The translations under genes were made by a program, and so were the position numbers. Source: Acidiluteibacter ferrifornacis (GTDB taxonomy: Bacteria; Bacteroidota; Bacteroidia; Flavobacteriales_E; Vicingaceae). From it: a DNA stretch of 64,000 nt. Below are positions 1 through 9,028 of the stretch, one piece after another; within the stretch, counting starts at the first letter, position 1, and each line of letters starts with the position of its first letter. The stretch is from positions 124,334-188,333 of the forward strand of contig NZ_WWNE01000005.1 in NCBI RefSeq assembly GCF_009909615.1, given 5' to 3'. A model generated the notes under the pieces. It was not told where the DNA came from, ran no database searches, and worked only from the letters and a program-made list of their open reading frames with translations.

Positions 1-753
1 ACCGCCTAAATGAGCAAAGTGAGCTACATTGTCTCCAGGGTTATTTTGAATTCCTGAATACAATTCTATTGCTCCATATATGATTACAAAGTATTTAGCT
101 TTGATAGGAATGGGTGGTATTAATAACATCAATTGAGTATTTGGAAATAGCATACCGAAGGCTAGTAGTATTCCAAATACGGATCCAGATGCCCCAACCG
201 TTGGAACATCTCTAGACAGCACCAACATTTGTTTAGCTTTAGAAATGGTAGCTTCAATGTATTCTGGGTTCTGGGCATTTTGTGTAAACTCTGCGATAAA
301 TTGCATGTAGTTTCCACCACCATATTCATCTAAGAATAATTCAAAATTGGAGGGAGTGGGGTTTTGAATGTAATAGTTGACCGCTTCTTCCATTCCATAT
401 AACGAATAGGTTTGTACCAGCATGTTGATAAATGCTGCACCAATTCCTGTGACCATGTAATACAGTAAAAATCGTTTGGGTCCCCAAACGGTTTCTAATA
501 TTCGACCGAACATATACAAAGCGAACATATTAAAAAAGAGGTGCATAAAATCACCATGCATAAATATGTAAGTCACTAATTGATAGGGTCTAAAATCGGG
601 ACTTGAAAAATGATGAATACCTAAAATGCTTCTAAGATCAATTCCTTTGCCTTCCAATACCATTGTCGCTAAAAGCATAATGACATTAATTATCAGAAGG
701 TTTTTAACGACCTCAGGTATGTTACTCAAAAATGACTGTCTACTAAAATTCAT
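1..753 (-). CDS. Rhomboid family intramembrane serine protease (3' end off window)
   Basis: Intramembrane protease that would cleave transmembrane helices of membrane substrates. The visible 251 residues contain the rhomboid hallmarks: HGDFMHLFFNM near residue 66, the catalytic serine in GASGSVFG (Ser189), and the catalytic histidine in AHLGG (His248) right at the window edge. Several hydrophobic segments are visible. The stretch between the first helices and the serine carries a long polar insert (residues about 120-175), common in Bacteroidota members. The ATG overlaps the mutL stop as ATGA, so the two are probably translationally coupled in one transcript. The C-terminal remainder lies left of position 1. 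Family assignment is firm; the substrate is unknown. Confidence 0.93.
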   Translation of the reverse strand, partial: MNFSRQSFLSNIPEVVKNLLIINVIMLLATMVLEGKGIDLRSILGIHHFSSPDFRPYQLVTYIFMHGDFMHLFFNMFALYMFGRILETVWGPKRFLLYYMVTGIGAAFINMLVQTYSLYGMEEAVNYYIQNPTPSNFELFLDEYGGGNYMQFIAEFTQNAQNPEYIEATISKAKQMLVLSRDVPTVGASGSVFGILLAFGMLFPNTQLMLLIPPIPIKAKYFVIIYGAIELYSGIQNNPGDNVAHFAHLGG

Positions 754-2612
754 GTGCGTTGAAATCTTTTGTCTAATTCGTCAATACTATAGGTAATAAC
801 GATTGGCTTTCCATTGGGTAAATTGTTTGGCATCTCACAAGAGAATAACTCATCTATTAAATTTTGCATTTCATCCTCATGCAATAATTTACCTCTCTTG
901 ATAGCGGTGTTATGCGCCAATGATCTGGCTAGGCTTTCTCGCTTGTCCAGTCGCAAATCATCACTATTTAATTTGAATTGGTCCAGTAGTTTTTCCAATA
1001 ACCCTTTTAGGTTGTTTTCAGTGAGTTCCACTGGTACTGCGTTGACTACAAACGTATTTTTGCCAAATTCGTTGATTTCGAATCCCAATTGATTGATTTC
1101 ATCTACCAAACCTACCATCATGGCATAGTCATCAGGGCTAAACTCAATAGTTTCTGGAAATAATAATCGTTGACTTGCATGTTTTTTTTCATTCAAAGCC
1201 TTAATGAATCGCTCATACAGAATGCGCTCGTGAGCACGTTGTTGATCAATGATAACCGCTCCTGATTTAATTTGTGTGATGATATAACGCTGGTGCAATT
1301 GCACCATTTTGTGATTATGTTGAACAGGTGTTTCATCCCATTTGGCCAAGATTGTGGTATTTTCTTCTGGTTCAATTGTCGTATGAGTAGGAGAGTCCTT
1401 TTCGAAATCTTCTTGACTATATAATTGTTGCCAATTGGTATCTATTCTTTGTCGTTGGGCACTAAAACTATCACTACCTGTGGATGGCCGCGGTGGTTTT
1501 GAAGTGGTCTCAAACGGATTGAAATTAGGGTTCACCTCAATCGTTGGAACTTTAATTTGATCTGGGGCTCTTAATGAAGCATTAAAGCTTGATTCTTGTT
1601 CGAAATCTAAACTTGGAGCAATGTTATACTTTCCCAATGCCTGTTTTACAGAAGTTCTGATGATCGCATAAATAGAGCGTTCGTCTTCAAATTTAATTTC
1701 TGTTTTAGTGGGATGTATGTTGATGTCAATTCTTGCAGGATCAATTTCTAATTTTAAAAAGTAGGAGGGGTGTTGATCTTTAGTAATTAATTCATCAAAA
1801 GCGATTTGAATTGCATGATTTAAATACGGACTTTTAATGAATCGCTCATTTACAAAGAAATACTGCTCTCCTCTCGTTTTTTTCGCATATTCTGGTTTTC
1901 CTACGAAACCACTAATACTTACAATGTCTGTTTCTTCCTCTACAGGAACTAATCTCTGATTGTATTTGTCTCCGAAAATACTGACGATCCGCTGTCTAAA
2001 GCTTCCTTTGGGCAGATTAAATAATTCATTACCTTCAGAGTGAAACTGGAAAGAAATTTCGGGGTGCACCATGGCCACTCTATAAAATTCCTCAATTATA
2101 TGTTTCGTTTCAACGGGGTTACTTTTTAAAAAGTTTCGTCGAGCTGGTACGTTAAAAAATAAGTTTTTAACGGAAAGGTTGGTCCCAGATTGAGTGGAGC
2201 AAGCTTCTTGTGAATCAACGACACTGCCTTCTATTACGATACAAGTTCCTAAATCCTGATCTGCTTGTTTGGTTTTCAATTCAACTTGACTAATGGCTGC
2301 TATAGAAGCAAGAGCCTCTCCTCTGAAACCCATGGTTCTCAGAGCAAATAAATCGGAAGCTGATTTGATCTTGGAGGTGGCATGACGCTCAAAAGCCATT
2401 CTTGCATCAGTTGGACTCATCCCTTTTCCATTGTCAATCACTTGAATTAAGGTTTTTCCTGCATTCTTAATGATCAAACATAAATCTGTTGCTCCTGCGT
2501 CAATGGCATTTTCTAATAACTCTTTTACCGCTGAGGCAGGACGTTGTACAACTTCACCTGCTGCTATTTGGTTGGCAACTGAGTCGGGAAGAAGCTGTAT
2601 GATATCTGACAT
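750..2612 (-). CDS. mutL: DNA mismatch repair protein MutL
   Basis: Couples MutS mismatch recognition to strand removal. The 620-residue protein has the N-terminal GHKL ATPase with NAIDAG (about 35), DNGKGM (about 61) and GFRGEAL (about 95), a transducer domain, a low-complexity linker (about 340-430), and a C-terminal dimerisation domain. The metal-binding endonuclease motif, DQHA(x2)E(x4)E in nicking MutLs, reads DQQRAHERILYE here (about 454-465). The later ACK- and CPHGRP-type motifs are also weak (AHNTAIK, PNGKP), so nicking activity is uncertain. Start is the ATG at 2612, beginning MSDIIQLLPDSVANQIAAGE, the usual family start. The stop overlaps the rhomboid ATG. Confidence 0.97.
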   Translation of the reverse strand: MSDIIQLLPDSVANQIAAGEVVQRPASAVKELLENAIDAGATDLCLIIKNAGKTLIQVIDNGKGMSPTDARMAFERHATSKIKSASDLFALRTMGFRGEALASIAAISQVELKTKQADQDLGTCIVIEGSVVDSQEACSTQSGTNLSVKNLFFNVPARRNFLKSNPVETKHIIEEFYRVAMVHPEISFQFHSEGNELFNLPKGSFRQRIVSIFGDKYNQRLVPVEEETDIVSISGFVGKPEYAKKTRGEQYFFVNERFIKSPYLNHAIQIAFDELITKDQHPSYFLKLEIDPARIDINIHPTKTEIKFEDERSIYAIIRTSVKQALGKYNIAPSLDFEQESSFNASLRAPDQIKVPTIEVNPNFNPFETTSKPPRPSTGSDSFSAQRQRIDTNWQQLYSQEDFEKDSPTHTTIEPEENTTILAKWDETPVQHNHKMVQLHQRYIITQIKSGAVIIDQQRAHERILYERFIKALNEKKHASQRLLFPETIEFSPDDYAMMVGLVDEINQLGFEINEFGKNTFVVNAVPVELTENNLKGLLEKLLDQFKLNSDDLRLDKRESLARSLAHNTAIKRGKLLHEDEMQNLIDELFSCEMPNNLPNGKPIVITYSIDELDKRFQRT

Positions 2613-2650
2613 GGAAATTAATCGAATTGAAAGCGTGTATAATTGTAGCG

Positions 2651-2658
2651 CAAAAATA
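2651..2658 (-). promoter_or_regulatory. mutL -7 promoter box (TATTTTTG)
   Basis: On the minus strand the sequence reads TATTTTTG, matching the Bacteroidota -7 consensus TAnnTTTG. It lies about 38 bp upstream of the mutL ATG, in the gap after the 98-residue gene. It suggests mutL has its own promoter. No clear -33 TTG is evident. Confidence 0.5.
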
Positions 2659-2714
2659 CAAAATTCGATAGGGTTTATTTGGCAGAGGAAAGATAATTTC
2701 TTCGGCTTACTAAC

Positions 2715-3011
2715 TTACTTTAACACCAGGTAAACCAGACCAATTAGTGCTGCTAAAATCACTAAAATACGCGTATTCGACTTTTGGGCGAAGTGGGTGG
2801 TATTTTTGTTGCTCTTCCACTGTTGTTTAAGACTTCCTCTTAAATGATCGGAACTATAGTTAGATGCGTTTCTTTCTTTGTACAATTCAGCCTTTATACG
2901 GGCTTTTCGCTCTTCCATTGCTTCTTTAGTCTCGTTGTAGTATCGAGGAGTAAACTCAAATTGTTTAATGCTTCGAGTTTTAAAAAATGAGGGTAATCGC
3001 ATTCCAGACAT
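2715..3011 (-). CDS. Small tail-anchored conserved protein
   Basis: A 98-residue basic protein of unknown function. The N-terminal half carries an FTPRYYN motif (about residues 19-25), the middle is charged and helical, and the last about 18 residues form a single hydrophobic helix, giving a tail-anchor topology with the bulk in the cytoplasm. Small proteins with an F-x-TPRYY motif and a C-terminal helix commonly sit next to mutL in Flavobacteriia; this is family recollection, not a search. A -7 box TAATTTTG ends only 4 nt before the ATG at 3011, so the message may be leaderless or start at the second methionine (3002). Confidence 0.7.
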   Translation of the reverse strand: MSGMRLPSFFKTRSIKQFEFTPRYYNETKEAMEERKARIKAELYKERNASNYSSDHLRGSLKQQWKSNKNTTHFAQKSNTRILVILAALIGLVYLVLK

Positions 3012-3015
3012 ATCC

Positions 3016-3023
3016 CAAAATTA
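3016..3023 (-). promoter_or_regulatory. -7 box (TAATTTTG) 4 nt before start
   Basis: Minus-strand TAATTTTG followed by GGAT and then ATG. The spacing puts the expected transcription start at or beside the initiation codon. Confidence 0.5.
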
Positions 3024-3136
3024 CTAATTGTTATAAAAATAAGTTACATTATTTAAAACGGGGGTGGGGCTTTACTTATTGTGGTCATTAATAGCGTAAA
3101 CCGGATTTTTTTGGATTGAAAAGGTGCTGATTTGAG

Positions 3137-4135
3137 TTATTGATAACTACATCTCAATTCTACTTCTGGTTCTAAAAAGTAGGTAAAAACCATTGATTGA
3201 TGAGGAAGTGAGTAGTCAAGATTAATTTTTAATGGTAGTGTTAGGGATGATTGGTTTCTTTTAAGCCAGATTGACTCATGGATATGAACTTTCGTGTCAA
3301 TCAATAAAGTCTTTTGATGTTCTTTATCCAATGTTTTGAAGCTGATTTTAAACTCTTCAAGCTGCTTGATTCGTTCTTTGTTGTTCATATATTTAGTTGA
3401 AGCAGCTTTGACATTTACAATAGTGCCCAAATTTAACTCAAGAAGTGAACTCTCGTCTTTAGAATTGGATAAAGCAAACACGTCAATCAGGACATTTTCC
3501 GGGATTACAACAACATCTTTATTTAATTGTGGAAGAAGGTTAAACAAAATGGGGACATAACATTCTCTGTACAAAACAGCGTCTAGGGTTTCACTGATTA
3601 ATACATGAAATTTTTCTGGTTGAGGGATTTTAAAAGTAACCGCATCAGCAAGATAAAAATCAGAGACATGATTTGTAAGCTCCATAGCAGTGATCAATTT
3701 CTTGGCAGCGTCTACTGAATTTTTATTAATCTCCAGCAATGTAAACTGAACTTCAGCAGATGTAAAAAGTGGCGCTACTAGAGTGAGTAAAGTAGCATAA
3801 GGACCACAGCCTGCATAAAATACCTGTATAGTTGTATTAGGAAACTGCTGTTGTTTTTTGCGGATTGCTTGTACAATTCCTTTCACAAATAAAACAGTTC
3901 TGTTATAATCTAACAAACATTGAGCAGCATGATTGAGACCCAATGCTTTGCCTTGTGCTGCTGGTATCGCCGCTAAGTAATCAATTTTATTTTCAAATCC
4001 CGTAATTTCTGTAATCTGTTGAAAGTAGGTATGTATATTCTTGATGTATTTTTCTGCTTTTGAAGGCTCTATGGATTCTTCAATAACGGAAAAACTGAAC
4101 TCTTGAATAGTTTGAATTATTTCATTTTTATTCAT
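3137..4135 (-). CDS. SAM-dependent methyltransferase, PRMT-like
   Basis: Predicted class I methyltransferase of 332 residues. Motif I is visible as VFYAGCGPYATLL (about 104-116), followed by an acidic end of strand 2 (FTLLEINKNS, about 131-140) and a SETLDAVLYRE loop (about 181-191) that resembles the double-E loop of arginine methyltransferases. The C-terminal third looks beta-rich, like the PRMT barrel. The substrate is unknown: it could modify protein or a small molecule. Flanked by short gaps without operon-type overlaps. It has no signal peptide, so it should be cytoplasmic. The fold is fairly sure, the PRMT relation is inference. Confidence 0.65.
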   Translation of the reverse strand: MNKNEIIQTIQEFSFSVIEESIEPSKAEKYIKNIHTYFQQITEITGFENKIDYLAAIPAAQGKALGLNHAAQCLLDYNRTVLFVKGIVQAIRKKQQQFPNTTIQVFYAGCGPYATLLTLVAPLFTSAEVQFTLLEINKNSVDAAKKLITAMELTNHVSDFYLADAVTFKIPQPEKFHVLISETLDAVLYRECYVPILFNLLPQLNKDVVVIPENVLIDVFALSNSKDESSLLELNLGTIVNVKAASTKYMNNKERIKQLEEFKISFKTLDKEHQKTLLIDTKVHIHESIWLKRNQSSLTLPLKINLDYSLPHQSMVFTYFLEPEVELRCSYQ

Positions 4136-4258
4136 GTAGTTGGGTAATAGTAGGTTTGTAATTTGCTAAACTATGAATAATCCTTGTAAAATGATAAGGT
4201 TGAGCTAAATAAATGTCATGAAATAAGAAAATAAAGGGATTCCCTACACCTCTTGTGC

Positions 4259-4627
4259 TTAGACATTTGCTTTCTTAAAAATATGTTGGATTTCTGGGTC
4301 TATAGGAAATGGTTTCATCGGAGGTACATTGGCGCCACCTGGGTTTCCTACAGGTATTTTTCCAACAAAAGATTTGACTCCTCCCACTAATAATCGTGGA
4401 ATCTGTCCAATAATTTCTTTCCCATTTTTAATACGAATGCCAAATTGAAGCATTTTCCAATGCACCATTGTATGCGCAAAAGGATATTTCTGACCGATAA
4501 TGTGTGCCCGCTCCAAATGATTCCATGCCTTGGAAAGGTTGCCACTATCGAACTCCGTCGTGTATTGCTTGATTTCTGCTTCAAAATAGGGTAGTAGCGT
4601 CTGTGGAATGGCAGTATATAATTTCAT
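4259..4627 (-). CDS. DUF3703 family protein
   Basis: A 122-residue protein recognisable by AWNHLERAHIIGQ (about 34-46), HTMVHWKML (about 52-60) and a glycine/proline-rich segment VGNPGGANVPP (about 97-107), all typical of DUF3703. No signal peptide. The function of this family is not established. It stands alone, converging in direction with the methyltransferase gene; the ATG at 4627 is the only plausible start. Confidence 0.85.
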   Translation of the reverse strand: MKLYTAIPQTLLPYFEAEIKQYTTEFDSGNLSKAWNHLERAHIIGQKYPFAHTMVHWKMLQFGIRIKNGKEIIGQIPRLLVGGVKSFVGKIPVGNPGGANVPPMKPFPIDPEIQHIFKKANV

Positions 4628-4695
4628 AGCTTTTATTTGAGCATACCAAAATAACTAATCTATCTCTATTTCTTTCATCTAATTATAACAAAATA

Positions 4696-4731
4696 GGAAA
4701 AGCGAACACCTCTCAGGGCATTCGCTTTTCC
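4696..4731 (-). terminator. Terminator of the RND efflux operon
   Basis: Perfect 11-bp inverted repeat (GGAAAAGCGAA / TTCGCTTTTCC) with a 14-nt loop, about 30 bp after the permease stop, with a U-rich tail within and after the 3' arm on the minus strand. Confidence 0.8.
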
Positions 4732-4761
4732 AAACAACTAATCCAAACAATTAAAGATTCA

Positions 4762-7700
4762 TTAAATATGATCCGGATTAAATCCATCCTCACTGATGTG
4801 CTTAGGTTCATATTCAGCTACCATCTCAGTAGCATAATCCACTTTTTCTCCTTTGCTGAATTTTGCAATCAATTTTTCCATGATTTCATAAATTACAGGC
4901 ACTACGATTAAAGTCAAGAATAAAGAACTGATCAAACCACCGATGATTACCCAAGCTAATCCATTTTTCCATTCAGCACCTGCTCCTGAAGCTAATGCAA
5001 TCGGCAACATACCAAATACCATGGCAATGGTGGTCATTAAAATTGGACGTAAACGAGCATGGTTGGCTTGAATTAATGCACGTCTAATGGATTCTCCAGC
5101 AGCTCTACGTTGATTGGTGAAATCTACCAACATGATTGCATTTTTAGCCACTAATCCAATTAACATTATCATACCAAGGATGGTGAATATATTCAATGAA
5201 TTGTTAGTTAAAGCCAAGGCTAACAACGCACCAATAAATGAAAGTGGAACAGAGAACAATACTACAAATGGGTGAGCAAAACTGTCGTACAATCCTACCA
5301 TGACCAAATAAACCAAGATAATAGCGGCTAGCATTGCAATTCCCAAAGTTCCAAATCCTTCGCTTTGGTTTTCTTGATCACCACCCCATATGTAACCTAC
5401 GCCTGCTGGCTTCTCCAATTGTTCTAGACGTTCTTTCCATTCCGCTACAATAGTTCCTGAAGGAACTCCTACATTTTGTCCTTGAACAGATACAGAGGCA
5501 GACTTGTCTCTTCTTTCCAATTGACTAGGACCAGAGCCTTCAGTGATAGTGGCAAATTGAGCCAATCTAATTTGTTCTCCAGCATTGTTAACAAAAATCA
5601 GATTACTCACATCAGTAATGCTTTTCCGATCAAAGGCATTGTACTTTATATTGATATCGTATTCGTATTCTCCGGCTCTAAATTTGCCATCAGTGTTTCC
5701 ACTAAATGCCGTTTGCATGGTCATACCTACTGTTTGTAGATTCAGCCCCAATGCCGACATTTTATCACGGTCTACCTGTACATTCACTTCAGGGTTACCG
5801 TCTTCAACTGACAATTTAATTTCTGAGGTTCCAGGAATTTTTGCCAGTTCATTTTTGGCTTGTTTTGCAAACTCCATGGCACTTTCTACATTAGGTCCGG
5901 TGACAATTAATTCTAATGTGGCATTCTCCGCCGTTCCAATGATACCAATTGGAACTGTTTTTACTTTGGCACCAACTAACTCTTTCTGCAATTCTCTTTT
6001 TATTTTTGCCGCATAAACATAGGCTTCGTCAGTTCGTTCACTTTGATCCACCATTTTAACGTTGATCTCAGATTTGTAAGCGGTTGACTGAGAAGCTCCC
6101 ATTCCTTCACTGGTTTGCCCTACCGTAGTAAACTGACTTTTAATGTCCTCTTGAGCGGCTAAAAATGCTTCCGCTTTTTGAGTCATAAAGTTGGTTTGCT
6201 CCAAAGAAGCATCTTTTGGCATTTCGATCTGTACTAAAAATTCGCCGCTGTCTGATCGAGCAAAGAATTCTCCTCCAATAAATCCGGCAGGTAACAATGC
6301 GATAGAACTGAAGAAAATGACCAAAACAACAGCCAATGAACTTTTATAGTGATCTAAACACCATGTCAACAATCCTGAAACCCAGTTAGTGAATTTGGTT
6401 AATTGACTTTCAAAGGCCAAAATAATTCGTCCAAAAAGGTTTTTTCCTGTGATATGTTCTAGTTTACCATATCGAGAAGACAACCATGGAATCAATGTAA
6501 ATGAAGTCACTAAAGATAGGAGAGTAGCAATAATAACCGTGACACAGAATTGAGTAATAATGTTTGATACCAAACCTGAACTCATAGCAATAGGTAAGAA
6601 CACCACCACAATTACTAAGGTAATAGAGGTTACGGTTGCGCCAATTTCTGCTGTTCCATCGTAAGAGGCACGTACCTTATTTTTGCCCATTTCCATGTGT
6701 CGGTATATGTTTTCGAGCACCACAATAGCATCATCCACTAATATACCTACTACTAAAGATAAAGCCAATAGACTCATTAAGTTTAAGGTATATCCGAATA
6801 GATAGATTCCAATAAATGTGGCGACCAATGAAGCAGGAATGGAAACCATTACAATCAATGAGTTTCGAATACTGTGTAAGAAAAACAACATAACAAAAGC
6901 CACCAAGATCACTGCAATTAATAAATCATGAATAACCGAATCGGCAGCTTCTAAAGTAAAGTTGGTGCTGTTTTTAGCAACTTCCAATTTCAATTCATTG
7001 GATTTGTAATCGTTTTCTAAAGTTGCAATTGTTTTCAAAACATCCTCACTTACTGCTACAGCATTCGCATCCGACTGCTTTACAATTTGCAAAATGATTG
7101 CACTTTTTTGATCTACTCTTGCTATTTTTTCGGCATCTTTCTGCGTGTCTTGAACATCTGCTAAGTTTTTCAATCTTACCTGAACATCGCCATTGTCTAA
7201 CACTATTAAGTTTCTCAATTCGTCTACATCTTTGTATTTTCCGGCTAAACGAATCAATATTTTTTGCTCTCTCGTTTGAATATTTCCTGTTGGGAAGTCC
7301 AAGTTAGAAGCCAAAATCATTTGCTGCACTTGAGGAATTGATAAACCGTAGGCTTGCAATTTCGTTGCATCTAAATTCACTTGAATTTCACGCTCTTGTC
7401 CCCCGATGATGTTTACCTGAGCAACACCATTTACACGGGATAATACTGGAGATACTTTTTTGTCAATCAAGTCATAAAAAGCGGCTTCATCCATCTTTCC
7501 ATAGGCTCCCAAAGTAATAATGGGCAAATCACTCAATGAGAATTTAGACAAGGAGGGAGGGTCAGCATCTTCAGGTAAATCTGCGAGGATGGCATTAATC
7601 TTCCGTTGTGCATCGTTCATAGAGATATCAACATCAGCTTCTGAAGTCAAGGTAATCGATACAATGGACAAACTTTCGTATGACTTAGAGTCAATTTTCT

Positions 7701-7932
7701 TAATGTTCTCTAATGATGCGATTGCATCTTCTATTTTTTTGGTTACCGTGTTTTCAATCTCACTCGGAGAGGCTCCAGGGTATATGGTTGCTACTGAGAT
7801 CACGTTCGTCTCAAACTTGGGAATCAATTCGTACCCCAGCTGTTTGTAGCTAAAAACTCCCCCAAGAATTAGCATTGTAAAGAATACAATAATAATAGAG
7901 GGGCGTTTTATCGATATTTCTGCTATTTTCAT
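4762..7932 (-). CDS. RND efflux permease (AcrB/MexB, HAE1-like)
   Basis: Inner-membrane proton-driven drug/amphiphile exporter, 1056 residues, the usual family length. An N-terminal transmembrane helix leads into the periplasmic porter domains, repeated in the second half. The paired aspartates of the proton relay are in GILVDDAIVVLEN (TM4 region) and the lysine is in GLVAKNAIMLVDF (TM10 region). It ends in an acidic cytoplasmic tail of about 30 residues. It is the last gene of an operon with an adaptor 27 bp upstream and a TolC-like channel and TetR regulator before that, so it forms a complete tripartite pump. Substrate range cannot be read from sequence. Confidence 0.96.
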   Translation of the reverse strand: MKIAEISIKRPSIIIVFFTMLILGGVFSYKQLGYELIPKFETNVISVATIYPGASPSEIENTVTKKIEDAIASLENIKKIDSKSYESLSIVSITLTSEADVDISMNDAQRKINAILADLPEDADPPSLSKFSLSDLPIITLGAYGKMDEAAFYDLIDKKVSPVLSRVNGVAQVNIIGGQEREIQVNLDATKLQAYGLSIPQVQQMILASNLDFPTGNIQTREQKILIRLAGKYKDVDELRNLIVLDNGDVQVRLKNLADVQDTQKDAEKIARVDQKSAIILQIVKQSDANAVAVSEDVLKTIATLENDYKSNELKLEVAKNSTNFTLEAADSVIHDLLIAVILVAFVMLFFLHSIRNSLIVMVSIPASLVATFIGIYLFGYTLNLMSLLALSLVVGILVDDAIVVLENIYRHMEMGKNKVRASYDGTAEIGATVTSITLVIVVVFLPIAMSSGLVSNIITQFCVTVIIATLLSLVTSFTLIPWLSSRYGKLEHITGKNLFGRIILAFESQLTKFTNWVSGLLTWCLDHYKSSLAVVLVIFFSSIALLPAGFIGGEFFARSDSGEFLVQIEMPKDASLEQTNFMTQKAEAFLAAQEDIKSQFTTVGQTSEGMGASQSTAYKSEINVKMVDQSERTDEAYVYAAKIKRELQKELVGAKVKTVPIGIIGTAENATLELIVTGPNVESAMEFAKQAKNELAKIPGTSEIKLSVEDGNPEVNVQVDRDKMSALGLNLQTVGMTMQTAFSGNTDGKFRAGEYEYDINIKYNAFDRKSITDVSNLIFVNNAGEQIRLAQFATITEGSGPSQLERRDKSASVSVQGQNVGVPSGTIVAEWKERLEQLEKPAGVGYIWGGDQENQSEGFGTLGIAMLAAIILVYLVMVGLYDSFAHPFVVLFSVPLSFIGALLALALTNNSLNIFTILGMIMLIGLVAKNAIMLVDFTNQRRAAGESIRRALIQANHARLRPILMTTIAMVFGMLPIALASGAGAEWKNGLAWVIIGGLISSLFLTLIVVPVIYEIMEKLIAKFSKGEKVDYATEMVAEYEPKHISEDGFNPDHI

Positions 7933-7959
7933 CTTATTTAAGTTGTTTTAGTAACGTTC

Positions 7960-9027
7960 TTAATTGATAACTTCTACTGCGTTACCGTCTTCTAGATTGA
8001 TATGACCGGTTGTCACTATGACTTCTCCGACAGACAATCCATTTAAAATTTCTACTTGATCACCGATTATTTTACCAGCAGTTACCGTTTTTAACTTTGC
8101 AATTCCATCTTCTACGACGAAAATCTGATTGCTGCTCACACTTCCTACAAATGCTGTTCTAGGTACAATGGTCATTTTCTGTTGTAACTCACTTGTTGAG
8201 AAGGTTGCAGTTCCGTACATTCCGGCTTTCAATTGTTTGTCCTCAGTGTTTTCGATTTCAATTTCAATGGGGAAATTCAATGTATTGTCAGCTTTTGCAG
8301 CAATGAATGTGATTTTACCTTTAAACTGTTGGTTAGGATAAACACTCGCCTTGATATTGACTTCGTCACCAACTTTTAGTGTTGTAACTTGACGTTCATC
8401 CACTGTAACGTTCAGTTTTAGTTTTGAGACATTTACGATTTCAAATAGGTTGGTAGTAGGAGTTGCTGTCAACATAGAACCTTTTTCAATAAACCTTTTA
8501 TTGATGATTCCATTGATTGGCGCTTTAATTTTGGTATCGCCCAAATTGATTTTGGCTTGCTCGTAATTGGCTTCTGCATTTTTTAACGCTACTTTAGCTT
8601 GATCCAACTGCTGTTTAGTAACACCTCCAGTTTTGTATGCATTCTCAAAACGGCTGTAATCTGTTTTTGCATTTTGGTAAGCTACTTCTGCTGCTTCAGC
8701 ACTCACGTTAATGGCATCGCCTCTCATTATTGCTAATGTTTGTCCGATGGTTACTTGGTCGCCTTCTTTGGCAAATAATTCAACAACCCTTCCTGTTTTT
8801 TCAGCAGAGAAAGTCAGTTCTTGAATGGGTTGAAAATTTCCATTAGCTACAAAATCCAACGAGATTACTTCAGATTTTACATTGGCTACTTTCACGGCTA
8901 CGCTAGCATTACTTTCCGCTACAACAGCTATTTTTGCTTCATTCTCTTTTTTGTTTTTTGATAAAACATAACCGATTAGGGCAAGAGATGCGATGATGAT
9001 TATTCCGACTTTTAGGTACTTATTCAT
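7960..9027 (-). CDS. RND efflux periplasmic adaptor (membrane fusion protein)
   Basis: Connects the inner-membrane permease with the outer-membrane channel. The 355 residues start with one hydrophobic anchor (about 6-24), then a biotinyl-lipoyl half (AKEGDQVTIGQTLAIM, about 90-105), a short alpha-helical hairpin rich in Ala/Gln/Lys, the second lipoyl half (IKAPINGIINKRF), and beta-barrel and membrane-proximal domains. There is no lipobox cysteine, so it is anchored by the N-terminal helix. Its start is 1 bp from the TolC-like stop, supporting translational coupling. Confidence 0.95.
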   Translation of the reverse strand: MNKYLKVGIIIIASLALIGYVLSKNKKENEAKIAVVAESNASVAVKVANVKSEVISLDFVANGNFQPIQELTFSAEKTGRVVELFAKEGDQVTIGQTLAIMRGDAINVSAEAAEVAYQNAKTDYSRFENAYKTGGVTKQQLDQAKVALKNAEANYEQAKINLGDTKIKAPINGIINKRFIEKGSMLTATPTTNLFEIVNVSKLKLNVTVDERQVTTLKVGDEVNIKASVYPNQQFKGKITFIAAKADNTLNFPIEIEIENTEDKQLKAGMYGTATFSTSELQQKMTIVPRTAFVGSVSSNQIFVVEDGIAKLKTVTAGKIIGDQVEILNGLSVGEVIVTTGHINLEDGNAVEVIN

Positions 9028-9028
9028 T

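Noticed and set aside
5476-7849. Reading frames antisense to the RND permease, mutL and surface protein genes
   Set aside because: They are shorter, lack family motifs, and lie entirely within well-supported genes on the opposite strand.
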